From Pollutimonas subterranea (GTDB taxonomy: Bacteria; Pseudomonadota; Gammaproteobacteria; Burkholderiales; Burkholderiaceae_B): DNA of 63,888 nt. The DNA lies in NCBI RefSeq assembly GCF_002849655.1, contig NZ_PDNW01000021.1:1-63888 (forward strand). Reading direction: 5' to 3'. The notes under the pieces are model-generated. The model saw only the letters and a program-made list of their open reading frames with translations. It had not been told where the DNA came from and did no database searches. Position numbers and translations under genes: made by a program. Shown piece by piece: positions 47,458 through 55,888 of this stretch (its first letter is position 1; each line of letters opens with the position of its first letter).

Positions 47458-49266
47458 ATGAATTCATCGCTCAATTCACTATTGATCAATCGCATCGATC
47501 TTGACTTTCTCCTCAACGATGTACTCCAGAGCGGGCTGCTTCTCGAACGGGATCGCTATGCAGACCATTCCAGCGAAACTTTTACCGCCACCATCGATAC
47601 CGCGCAAAAACTGGCACAGGAGCTATTTGCTCCGCATAACCGTAAAGCCGACGAAAACGAACCGCATTTCGATGGTGTGACGGTCAAGACGCTGCCGGAG
47701 ATAAAAGCAGCAGTAGTGGCTTTTGCGCAGGCGGGCTTCCTGGCCGCCACCCATGATTATGGGTTGGACGGCATGCAACTACCCGTCACTATTTCGCAAT
47801 CTTGCCTAGCCTTGTTTCGCGCCGCCAATGTGAGCACCTCAGCGTATTGTTTCCTGACAGCCGCCAACGCCAACCTGATCCGCAGCTTTGGCACGGATGA
47901 GCAAAAACGCCGCTATTTGCCTGCGTTATTACAAGGCCGCTGGTTCGGCACCATGGCGCTGACCGAGCCGCAGGCAGGTTCGTCGGTCTCCGACCTGCGC
48001 TGTACCGCTACCCCCCAAGCCGATGGCCGTTACCTAATCAAAGGCCAGAAAATTTTCATTTCAGGCGGCGATCATGACTTGGGTGAAAACATCATCCACC
48101 TGGTGTTGGCCCGCCTGCCCGACGCACCACTCGGTTCCAAGGGTCTTTCGCTGTTCATCGTGCCCAAGTTTCGCGTTAATGCCGACGGCCTGGCCGGCGA
48201 GCCGAACGATGTCGCGCTGGCCGGCCTGATCCATAAGATGGGCTATCGGGGCACCACATCCGCCATGCTCAATTTTGGCGAACAAGACGCGTGCATGGGC
48301 GAACTGATAGGCGAGCCAGGCATGGGGCTCAACTGCATGTTCCATATGATGAACGAAGCTCGCATCGGAGTTGGTATGGGAGCCAGCATGCTCGCTTATA
48401 CTGCCTATCTGCACGCGCTGGACTACGCCAAGAACCGTGAACAAGGCCGCCTAATAGGGCAGAATGACCCAGCCAGCCCGCCTGTCGCTATTATCGAACA
48501 TGCCGATGTGCGGCGCATGCTGCTCACGCAGAAATCCTATGTAGAAGGCGCACTGCATCTATGCCTGTACGCCGCGCGTCTCGTCGACGACGAGAGAACG
48601 CAGCCCGATGAGGATGCTCGCCGCGAAGCGGCACAGGTCCTGGCCCTGCTCATTCCCATCGTTAAATCATGGCCAGCCCGTTATGGCCTTGCCGCCAACG
48701 ATCTGGCGATCCAGGTATACGGCGGCTATGGCTACACTCGAGAATACCCCGTTGAGCAGTTCTACCGTGACAACCGTCTGAACCAATTGCACGAGGGCAC
48801 GCATGGCATTCAGAGTTTGGATCTGCTGAACCGTAAAGTAGGTATGAAAGAAGGCCTGCCGTTACGTCAATTGCACGCGCGCGTATTAGCCACCATTGAT
48901 CGTGCACATCAGGTGGCCGGCCTTAAATCCCATGCAGATCAGTTGCAGACGGCTTGGCAAGAACTATTACGTACAACAGAAGTGCTACTGGCTGCCGCCA
49001 GCGAAGACCTGCGCAAAGCCAGCGCGAACTCGGCCGCCTACCTCGACCTGTTCGGCCATCATGTATTAGCCTGGCTATGGCTGGAACAGGCGGTAGCCGC
49101 CCATGCCCTGCTGGAACACCAGCCTCATATGGCAGATTTCTACCAAGGCAAACTCGCTGCTTGCACCTGGTTTTATCATACTGAACTCGCGACCACCCAG
49201 CCACAACACCTGTTGCTGCGCGATATCGAACGCCATGCATTGAACGTCAAGGCGGAATGGCTCTAA
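47458..49266 (+). CDS. Acyl-CoA dehydrogenase, large DmdC-like class
   Basis: FAD-dependent dehydrogenase of 602 residues. The length and motifs (MALTEPQAGSSVSDLRC, KGQKIFISGGDHDLGENIIH, LFIVPKFRVNADG, MMNEARIGVGMG and QVYGGYGYTREYPVEQFYRD) follow the 590-600 residue class that includes 3-methylmercaptopropionyl-CoA dehydrogenase DmdC. The real substrate is not known. It is divergent from the Bug/IclR pair and converges on the sigma54 activator, and could supply the first oxidation for the minus-strand operon. Confidence 0.88.
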   Translation: MNSSLNSLLINRIDLDFLLNDVLQSGLLLERDRYADHSSETFTATIDTAQKLAQELFAPHNRKADENEPHFDGVTVKTLPEIKAAVVAFAQAGFLAATHDYGLDGMQLPVTISQSCLALFRAANVSTSAYCFLTAANANLIRSFGTDEQKRRYLPALLQGRWFGTMALTEPQAGSSVSDLRCTATPQADGRYLIKGQKIFISGGDHDLGENIIHLVLARLPDAPLGSKGLSLFIVPKFRVNADGLAGEPNDVALAGLIHKMGYRGTTSAMLNFGEQDACMGELIGEPGMGLNCMFHMMNEARIGVGMGASMLAYTAYLHALDYAKNREQGRLIGQNDPASPPVAIIEHADVRRMLLTQKSYVEGALHLCLYAARLVDDERTQPDEDARREAAQVLALLIPIVKSWPARYGLAANDLAIQVYGGYGYTREYPVEQFYRDNRLNQLHEGTHGIQSLDLLNRKVGMKEGLPLRQLHARVLATIDRAHQVAGLKSHADQLQTAWQELLRTTEVLLAAASEDLRKASANSAAYLDLFGHHVLAWLWLEQAVAAHALLEHQPHMADFYQGKLAACTWFYHTELATTQPQHLLLRDIERHALNVKAEWL

Positions 49267-49284
49267 TAGGGGCTTTTGCACCCG

Positions 49285-51021
49285 CTAGTGTTGTGAGTCC
49301 GTGTCACGTCGCAGCACCTTATACAGATAAGAACGCGAAATACCCAAGCTCTCGGCAGCCTGTTTCTTGTTGCCGTTATGGTGGCTAATAGCATCTTGCA
49401 CTGCTTCATACTCTAGCAGTCTCAATGTGTGGCCAGAAGACAACCGACCTTCCTGCGGCCCAAAAGTGCCTTTGTTGCCTCTGCCCGAAGACTTGCTAAT
49501 TGCATTGGGCGCCGCGCCAATCAACGCCTGCTCCCGCTCCTCTCTCGTGAAATCCTCTATGCGCAACACTTGGCCGTCGCAAAAAACCAGCGCCTCTTCG
49601 ACTTTTTGCCTTAGTTGTCGCACATTTCCTGGCCACGGCAACTGCGCAAGATAACGCGCCACATCGCTAGCAATGGCTGGCGCAACAATAGCATTGCGCT
49701 TGCAGAAACCTCGAACGAAATGAGACAGGAATGCGGGAATTTCTTCCCGCCTTTGTTCGAGGGCAGGAATGCGTAATACTACCCCGCTAAGACGATAATA
49801 AAGATCCAGGCGGAATCGCCCAGCATCAATCAGCGACTGAATATCACGATTTGTAGCCGCTACGATTCTGAAGGCAATACGCCGTGGAATGTGACTGCCG
49901 ATTCTTTCAACCATATGGTCTTCAAGCACTCGCAGCAATTTAACCTGCATCTCCATGGGAATGTCGGCTACCTCATCCAGAAAAAGCGTGCCTCCTTCGG
50001 CCTGCTCCAGCTTGCCGACTTGTCCCTCGCGCCTACCGCCTGTAAAGGCGCCAGGCGCATACCCGAACAACTCCGACTCCAATAGGGTGGCCGGCAATGC
50101 CGCCAGGTTCAGGCTAATCAACGGCCGGCCTCCTATGCTATTGTCGCCCCCCGCATGGATCGCTCGCGCAACCAGTTCTTTGCCCGTGCCGCTTTCCCCA
50201 AGAATAAGCACAGGCACATCAAGTTTTGCAACGGTTTCTATTTCACGCCGCAGGCGTTGCATAGGAGCGCTGTCACCAATCAGCCTTTTGTCTGGTTCGT
50301 TCTTGCCGCGTAACTCCTCGAGCTCACGTCGGTATTGCTCAAGCTGTGTCTTCATACGTGCCAGACTGCGCTGCATTTGCGTAAGCGCCTCGGAATTCTT
50401 AAACAAGACTTGACCAATAGCGCCAACAACCTCGCCATCTCGCATAACCGGAATACGGTTAACAATGCGCGTCACGCCATCGGATACGTCCTGTAATTGT
50501 GCAATCTCGGCCTTACCAGTGGTGGCCACGATATCCAGCCGGGAGTTCGGAATCACCTCGCCAGCTTGGCGACCATAGCCTTCCCCCTTCCTGAGGCCGA
50601 AAAAACGTTCATGCGTAGGGCTTATGTAAAGAATTTTTCCTGTGCTGTCCACCACGTTCACCGCCTGATAGGGGCTGGTAATGAAATGGTTGAGAATAGT
50701 GGCCGCAAACGGCACAGCGGCAATAAAATCGACTAGGGCATCCTCGAAACGGCAGTCGCGCAGCAGCACTAATTGATGCGCATGATCCTGTAGCCGAAGG
50801 CCTATATATTTTTTTGGCTGCGCGTTGTCGCCGTCCGTATCATCAACCACGTCAACGTGGAACATCACGCTGCTATGCCCAGGCATATTTTCAAGGGTGC
50901 GGCACGCACTTAGGGTCGCTTGCTGAACCGCGTCATTGCCAGCCACTCCAAAGGCATAAAGCACAACGCTCTCGGCATCGCACACCATGGCTCCGAGCAC
51001 CTCGTCTTCAAGTGTTTTCAC
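49285..51021 (-). CDS. Sigma54-dependent transcriptional activator (PAS-AAA+-Fis)
   Basis: Bacterial enhancer-binding protein. From the N-terminus: an unassigned sensor region, a PAS-like domain (about 115-205, AVNVVDSTGKILYISPTHER), a short coiled coil, the AAA+ domain with Walker A GESGTGKE near 275, loop GAFTGG near 324 (usual GAFTGA) and Walker B GGTLFLDE near 343, and a Fis-type helix-turn-helix at the end (KKQAAESLGISRSYLYKVLR). I prefer GTG 51021 with AAAGG upstream (578 residues); an ATG at 51075 is the alternative. Divergent from the operon with a sigma54 promoter. Confidence 0.9.
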   Translation of the reverse strand: MKTLEDEVLGAMVCDAESVVLYAFGVAGNDAVQQATLSACRTLENMPGHSSVMFHVDVVDDTDGDNAQPKKYIGLRLQDHAHQLVLLRDCRFEDALVDFIAAVPFAATILNHFITSPYQAVNVVDSTGKILYISPTHERFFGLRKGEGYGRQAGEVIPNSRLDIVATTGKAEIAQLQDVSDGVTRIVNRIPVMRDGEVVGAIGQVLFKNSEALTQMQRSLARMKTQLEQYRRELEELRGKNEPDKRLIGDSAPMQRLRREIETVAKLDVPVLILGESGTGKELVARAIHAGGDNSIGGRPLISLNLAALPATLLESELFGYAPGAFTGGRREGQVGKLEQAEGGTLFLDEVADIPMEMQVKLLRVLEDHMVERIGSHIPRRIAFRIVAATNRDIQSLIDAGRFRLDLYYRLSGVVLRIPALEQRREEIPAFLSHFVRGFCKRNAIVAPAIASDVARYLAQLPWPGNVRQLRQKVEEALVFCDGQVLRIEDFTREEREQALIGAAPNAISKSSGRGNKGTFGPQEGRLSSGHTLRLLEYEAVQDAISHHNGNKKQAAESLGISRSYLYKVLRRDTDSQH

Positions 51022-51124
51022 TGAGCACACCTTTCTGTTTATACAAACACACTTTTGTGTCTCCAATGAGGACATTCTATCGTCTCAATCGAAACATACC
51101 CAGTTAAATCATTATTGATTGACG

Positions 51125-51140
51125 TTGGCACAGATATTGC
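51125..51140 (+). promoter_or_regulatory. Sigma54 promoter of the carboxylase operon
   Basis: TTGGCACAGATATTGC contains TGGCAC, 5 bases, then TTGC, matching the -24/-12 consensus (TGGCAC N5 TTGC) at all invariant positions including GG and GC with correct spacing. It lies 53 bases before the GTG start of the carboxyltransferase gene and next to a divergent sigma54 activator gene. Confidence 0.85.
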
Positions 51141-51192
51141 GCTTCATCTCATATAGCTTATTGAAAATATAAAACCATACAAGGAGTCAAAT

Positions 51193-52740
51193 GTGACTTG
51201 GCAGCCCGAAATTGATGAATTGGCATATCGCAAGCAATTAGCTTCAGCCCTAGGAGGGGCAGAAAAAGTGGCTCGGCATAAAGCCGCGGGGAAGCTGACA
51301 GTTCGAGAACGTATCGCTACCTGCGCCGACCCCGAGTCTTTCCACGAAATAGGGGCGTTGACAGGCACGGGGCAGTACGACGCCCAAGGCAAACTCATAG
51401 GCTTGACACCCGCCAATCTAGTAATAGGACGAGCACGCATATCGGGGCGGCCCGTCGTCTTGGTCGGAGACGACTTTACTGTGCGCGGTGGAGCCAACGA
51501 TGGCAGTATCGGCGACAAGCTGATCTATGCTGAAAAAATGGCCCGTGATCTACGCCTGCCCATGGTTCGCTTGGTAGACGGCACTGGCGGAGGCGGCTCG
51601 GTACGCAATATAGAAACCAAGGGCCATACTCTTATTCCTACAATGAAAGTCTGGCAGCATGTAGTCGAAAATATGTCGCTGGTGCCCGTCGTATCGTTAG
51701 CGCTTGGCTCTGTGGCGGGAATGGGTGCGGCCCGTGTGGCTGCGAGCCATTACTCGGTCATGGTCAAAGACAGCTCACAATTATTCAATGCGGGGCCGCC
51801 TGTTGTGGCCCGTGCCGGCCAACATATTGAAAAAAACGACCTTGGCGGCAGCCACATTCACACTCGCAACGGCGTGGTCGACGACGAAGCCGCCAGTGAA
51901 GCAGATGCGCTAGAACGCGTACGACGCTTCCTTTCTTATTTGCCATCAAACGTTTTCGAGCTCCCTCCCCGCGGCGAAATCAATGATGACACCAATCGGC
52001 GTGATGAGTGGCTGCTCTCAGCCATTCCTCGTAATAGCCGGTCCGTTTATAAAATCCGGCCCATCGTCGAAACTCTGGTCGACAATGGCTCGTTCATGGA
52101 AATGGGTCGCTACTGGGGCAAAGGCCTCGTCACCGGCCTGGCTCGCATCGACGGCTGGCCGGTAGCGGTCGTTGCCAGCGATCCTTACCATTACGGGGGC
52201 GGCTGGGACGGCCCGACAGCGGAAAAATTCACCCGCTTTGTCGATTTGGCTGAAGTTTTTCATCTACCAGTGTTAAATCTGGTCGATATCGCCGGCTTCC
52301 AGATCGGGCTAGAGGCCGAGAAGGCGGGCATCATGCGCTATGGGGTGCGCGCACTGGCGGCGGTGTATCAGACGACAACGCCCTGGTGCTCTCTTATATT
52401 GCGCCGCGCCTATGGCGTTGCCGCTGCGGGGCATCAGCATATGGGCCGCTATAACTTCCGCTATGCATGGCCGTCGGGAAATTGGGGCTCTCTGCCTATC
52501 GAAGGCGGCCTCGACGTGGCTTACAAGGCAGAAATCGAAGGCGCAGACGATCCTGTACAAAAACGCGCGGAAATCGAGCAACGCGTACGCAGCCTGACAT
52601 CCCCTTTCCGTAGCGCCGAAGCCTTCGTCATCGAAGACATCATTGATCCGCGTGACACACGGCGCCTGCTATGCGAATTCGCAAATCTTGCCGCACCGCT
52701 GCGCGAACCGGGTATACGCAAATTCGGTATCCGCCCATAG
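51193..52740 (+). CDS. Acyl-CoA carboxylase, carboxyltransferase subunit
   Basis: Biotin-dependent carboxyltransferase beta-type protein of 515 residues. N domain: RHKAAGKLTVRERIATCADP, FHEIGALTG and VAGMGAARVAASHYSVMVKD; FNAGPPVVARAGQHIEKNDL then GGSHIHTRNGVVDDEA is the pattern of propionyl- and methylcrotonyl-CoA carboxylases. The C domain (LPVLNLVDIAGFQIGLEAEK and RRAYGVAAAGHQHMGRYNFR) is more divergent. GTG start after AAGGAG. Operates with the separate biotin carboxylase and carrier encoded downstream. Substrate not known. Confidence 0.87.
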   Translation: MTWQPEIDELAYRKQLASALGGAEKVARHKAAGKLTVRERIATCADPESFHEIGALTGTGQYDAQGKLIGLTPANLVIGRARISGRPVVLVGDDFTVRGGANDGSIGDKLIYAEKMARDLRLPMVRLVDGTGGGGSVRNIETKGHTLIPTMKVWQHVVENMSLVPVVSLALGSVAGMGAARVAASHYSVMVKDSSQLFNAGPPVVARAGQHIEKNDLGGSHIHTRNGVVDDEAASEADALERVRRFLSYLPSNVFELPPRGEINDDTNRRDEWLLSAIPRNSRSVYKIRPIVETLVDNGSFMEMGRYWGKGLVTGLARIDGWPVAVVASDPYHYGGGWDGPTAEKFTRFVDLAEVFHLPVLNLVDIAGFQIGLEAEKAGIMRYGVRALAAVYQTTTPWCSLILRRAYGVAAAGHQHMGRYNFRYAWPSGNWGSLPIEGGLDVAYKAEIEGADDPVQKRAEIEQRVRSLTSPFRSAEAFVIEDIIDPRDTRRLLCEFANLAAPLREPGIRKFGIRP

Positions 52741-52781
52741 ACAACACCCTTTCCGTCAACACAACAAATTGAGAGACAAAC

Positions 52782-53798
52782 ATGACCAACAACGCCTTGC
52801 AACTTCAATTGCCATATCAATCTGCGGCGATGGCCGCCGCGGCTTTCATCATGGCGATGCTTGCCATGCTTTTTACCCCGCCTTCCTTTGCGCAGCCTGA
52901 CGCCTGGCCAAAAAAGCCGATTACGCTGATCGTTCCCTTTCCCGCTGGCGGCATGACAGACGTGCTTGCCCGCCGTATTGGGCGAGATATGCAAGAAACG
53001 CTAAAGCAGTCCGTAGTCATTGAAAACCGGCCCGGCGCCAGCGGGCAAATTGGCACCCAGCATGTGGCACAAGCGACACCTGACGGATACACTCTTCTGG
53101 TATCGGCAACGCATCACGCCATCAATCCTGCGCTACGGCACAACCTGCCCTACGACGCATCCAAAGACTTTACCGCTATAGCGCTGCTTGCCACCACGCC
53201 CAATTTACTCGTGGTGAACAAGGACATACCCGTATCCAACCTGCAAGAGTATCTTGCCTATGCAAAAAAAATGGATGGCGGCATGTTATTTGCATCGTCC
53301 AGCGTGGGCGGCGCCACCCATTTGTCAGGGGAGTTGCTCAAGCTGATGACGGGCGCCCCCATGGCCCATATCTCCTACAAGGGCGCCACGCCCGCATTAC
53401 AAGATCTTCTTGGCGGCCATGTCCCTTCACTTTTCCACGATGTCATGACCATGGCTCCTTTCGTTAAAGATGGCCAAGTCAAGGCCATTGGCGTTACTTC
53501 CAGCACACGCAGCGAAGCCTTACCCGATGTTCCCACCATTGCCGAGCAAGGCGTGCAAGGATATGAAGCCATTACATGGATAGGCTTTTATGGTCCTGCA
53601 GGCCTGGATAAATCCATCACCGACAAACTGAATGCCATCGCGGTAAAAAGCCTGAATAACGCCGAAGCAAAGGAGTATTTCACACTGAACGGAACCTCTC
53701 CAGGCGAGCTGAATCCCGAGCAGTTTGACTCCTTCGTCCATGGCGAACTGACCAAGTGGAAGCGCGTGGTGCAGGATGCCAACCTGAAGGTGGAATAA
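52782..53798 (+). CDS. Bug/TctC-type periplasmic binding protein
   Basis: 338 residues. A long signal region ends near PPSFAQ; the family marks are WPKKPITLIVPFPAGGMTDV, IENRPGASGQIGTQHVAQAT and ISYKGATPALQDLLGGHVPS. Encoded inside the sigma54 operon between carboxyltransferase and acyl-CoA ligase, so it likely captures the acid that the operon activates and carboxylates. No membrane transporter genes are near; it may share one encoded elsewhere. Confidence 0.9.
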   Translation: MTNNALQLQLPYQSAAMAAAAFIMAMLAMLFTPPSFAQPDAWPKKPITLIVPFPAGGMTDVLARRIGRDMQETLKQSVVIENRPGASGQIGTQHVAQATPDGYTLLVSATHHAINPALRHNLPYDASKDFTAIALLATTPNLLVVNKDIPVSNLQEYLAYAKKMDGGMLFASSSVGGATHLSGELLKLMTGAPMAHISYKGATPALQDLLGGHVPSLFHDVMTMAPFVKDGQVKAIGVTSSTRSEALPDVPTIAEQGVQGYEAITWIGFYGPAGLDKSITDKLNAIAVKSLNNAEAKEYFTLNGTSPGELNPEQFDSFVHGELTKWKRVVQDANLKVE

Positions 53799-53800
53799 TT

Positions 53801-55888
53801 ATGTTGCTCGATATCCTGGCGCCGCGATCTGTTGCCATCCTTGGCGCATCGGACAGTCCGATCAAGGCAGGTGGGCGGCCTATAGACTACATGCGCCGCT
53901 TTGGCTTTAAAGGGGACATTTACCCCGTCAACCCCCACCGCCGGCAAATTCAGGGCATGCCCTCGTACCGTCAATTGACAGACTTGCCTGCGCAGCCTGA
54001 CATCGTCATTGTCAGCGTAGCCAGCCAAGACGTAGTGCAAGCCATCGATGACTCCATTGCCGTAGGCGCTCGCGCCGCAGTTATCTATTCGTCGGGCTTT
54101 GCCGAGCTTGGCGCGGCGGGCCAGAAACAGCAACAAGAGTTGGTCGAGCGGGCCAGAGCCGGCGGCCTACGCCTGTTTGGGCCCAATACCCAGGGCATCG
54201 CCAATTTCCGTGATGGCGCTGTGCTGCATTTTTCAACCATGATCAACGAGAACCCGCCCAGCGATGGTCCTGTGGCGATCGTCAGCCAGAGCGGCGCGGG
54301 CTCCGCCATTATCTATGGAGGCTTGAGGCGTGCGGGCATCGGTGTCCGCTACATGGTCGCCACGGGTAATGAAGCCGATATATCCGCTGCAGAAGTCGTG
54401 CGCGCCGTCGTTGAAGACGAATCGATCCGCGCCGTGCTGCTTTACATCGAAGCCATGCGCAATGCCGACGCACTTGCCGAAGCGGCATGTATTGCACATG
54501 CCCGCGATATACCCATATTGGCCGTTAAAGCGGGGCGCACCCGTGCCGGCCAACTTACCGCGTCTTCTCATACCGGATCGCTCGCCGGCGAAGATGCGCT
54601 CACAGACGCTTTCTTTCGCCAGCACGGCATTGTACGTTTAGCGGACTTCCATGAACTCATTGAATACAGTGCGCTATTTTCGAGCCCGTATAGGCCAAAA
54701 GGGCGCAAGGTGGTGTCTATAAGCAACTCGGGCGCCACCTGCGTACTGGCCGCCGATGCGGCGGAAGACCATGGGTTATCACTATGTGAATTTTCACCGT
54801 CAACCATCAGCGCACTAAAACAAGTACTGCCTTCCTACGTCACGGCCCGCAACCCTATTGACATGACAACAGCACTATTAGGCCAGCCGGAAATCTACGG
54901 CAAAACCCTTGAAACGCTGGCGCAACAGCAGCAAGCCGACATGATCCATATTGGATTCCCCATCGGTGGAGAGGGTTATGACTTCAGCGATTTTTCAGTA
55001 CAAACAGGCAGCTTCATGGAGCACAGCGGGATACCCGTAACAGTAAGCACTAATCAGGATTGGGTCAGTAACACATTTCGTGTCCAAAACGTACCCGTAT
55101 TTGGCAGCGAACGCAGCGCCATGCGCGGCCTGGCTCTGCTGGAAAACTATGTTGAAATGCGGGATGCGCTGCGAAAAGAACCTGGCGGCATTGCTCCAAA
55201 AAAACAAAATATCAGCGCCGCCGCCATTACGCTGGATGAACCCAGCAGTCTTGCAGCGCTGGCTGCAGCCCATCTTCCAGTAGTCCAGCACATACTATGC
55301 CGTTCTGAAGCTGATGTGCGTAATGCGATCGCACAGATGGAAGGGCCGTTGGTCGCTAAAGGCGTATCCAAAAACTTGGCTCATAAGTCCGAGCACAAGC
55401 TTGTACGGTTAGGCATACACACCGAATCAGAAGCCATTCGGGCCTTTAACGACTTCATGGCCATCCTGAACCAGCTTTCCGTCGAAAATGGCGGCATGCT
55501 ATTGGCGCGCCAGCATCACGGCGATTTTGAACTGGCTATTGGCGCCCATCTTGACCCGGACTACGGACCCATCGTCATGGTAGGTCAGGGCGGCGTACTG
55601 GTGGAAGTGCTCAAAGATGTCCAGTTCTTGATCGCTCCCTTCACGGAAAGACAAGCCTACGATGCTCTACTGCGTCTGCGCATTGCCCCCGCTTTTGGTG
55701 AAGTCCGAGGCATGCCGGCCGTTAACCTGCACCGCATAACAGCCATGCTGACCTCGCTTGGTGACTGGATGATGCACGCCCAGGGCGCCATCTGTTCGGT
55801 TGACGCCAACCCTGTCATTGTGGCTCGGGGAGACATCGACCCAGTGATTGTCGATGCCGTTGTCATGGGCACCGGAGTTCCGGCATGA
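53801..55888 (+). CDS. NDP-forming-type acyl-CoA ligase (acetate/feruloyl-CoA synthetase-like)
   Basis: 695-residue fused CoA ligase of the succinyl-CoA synthetase superfamily: a CoA-binding domain (LAPRSVAILGASDSPIKAGG RP, split for length), VAIVSQSGAGSAIIYGGLRR, the phospho-histidine loop SHTGSLAGEDALTDAFFRQH, and a C-terminal ATP-grasp domain (GPLVAKGVSKNLAHKSEHKL, VMVGQGGVLVEVLKDVQFLI). This domain order is shared with ADP-forming acetyl-CoA and feruloyl-CoA synthetases. It starts 3 bases behind the Bug gene and overlaps the biotin carboxylase gene by ATGA. Substrate not known. Confidence 0.87.
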   Translation: MLLDILAPRSVAILGASDSPIKAGGRPIDYMRRFGFKGDIYPVNPHRRQIQGMPSYRQLTDLPAQPDIVIVSVASQDVVQAIDDSIAVGARAAVIYSSGFAELGAAGQKQQQELVERARAGGLRLFGPNTQGIANFRDGAVLHFSTMINENPPSDGPVAIVSQSGAGSAIIYGGLRRAGIGVRYMVATGNEADISAAEVVRAVVEDESIRAVLLYIEAMRNADALAEAACIAHARDIPILAVKAGRTRAGQLTASSHTGSLAGEDALTDAFFRQHGIVRLADFHELIEYSALFSSPYRPKGRKVVSISNSGATCVLAADAAEDHGLSLCEFSPSTISALKQVLPSYVTARNPIDMTTALLGQPEIYGKTLETLAQQQQADMIHIGFPIGGEGYDFSDFSVQTGSFMEHSGIPVTVSTNQDWVSNTFRVQNVPVFGSERSAMRGLALLENYVEMRDALRKEPGGIAPKKQNISAAAITLDEPSSLAALAAAHLPVVQHILCRSEADVRNAIAQMEGPLVAKGVSKNLAHKSEHKLVRLGIHTESEAIRAFNDFMAILNQLSVENGGMLLARQHHGDFELAIGAHLDPDYGPIVMVGQGGVLVEVLKDVQFLIAPFTERQAYDALLRLRIAPAFGEVRGMPAVNLHRITAMLTSLGDWMMHAQGAICSVDANPVIVARGDIDPVIVDAVVMGTGVPA

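Noticed and set aside
51046-51062. ACAC-N4-GTGT repeat as enhancer site for the sigma54 activator
   Set aside because: Arms of only 4 bases and inside or next to the activator's alternative start; too weak to report as a site.
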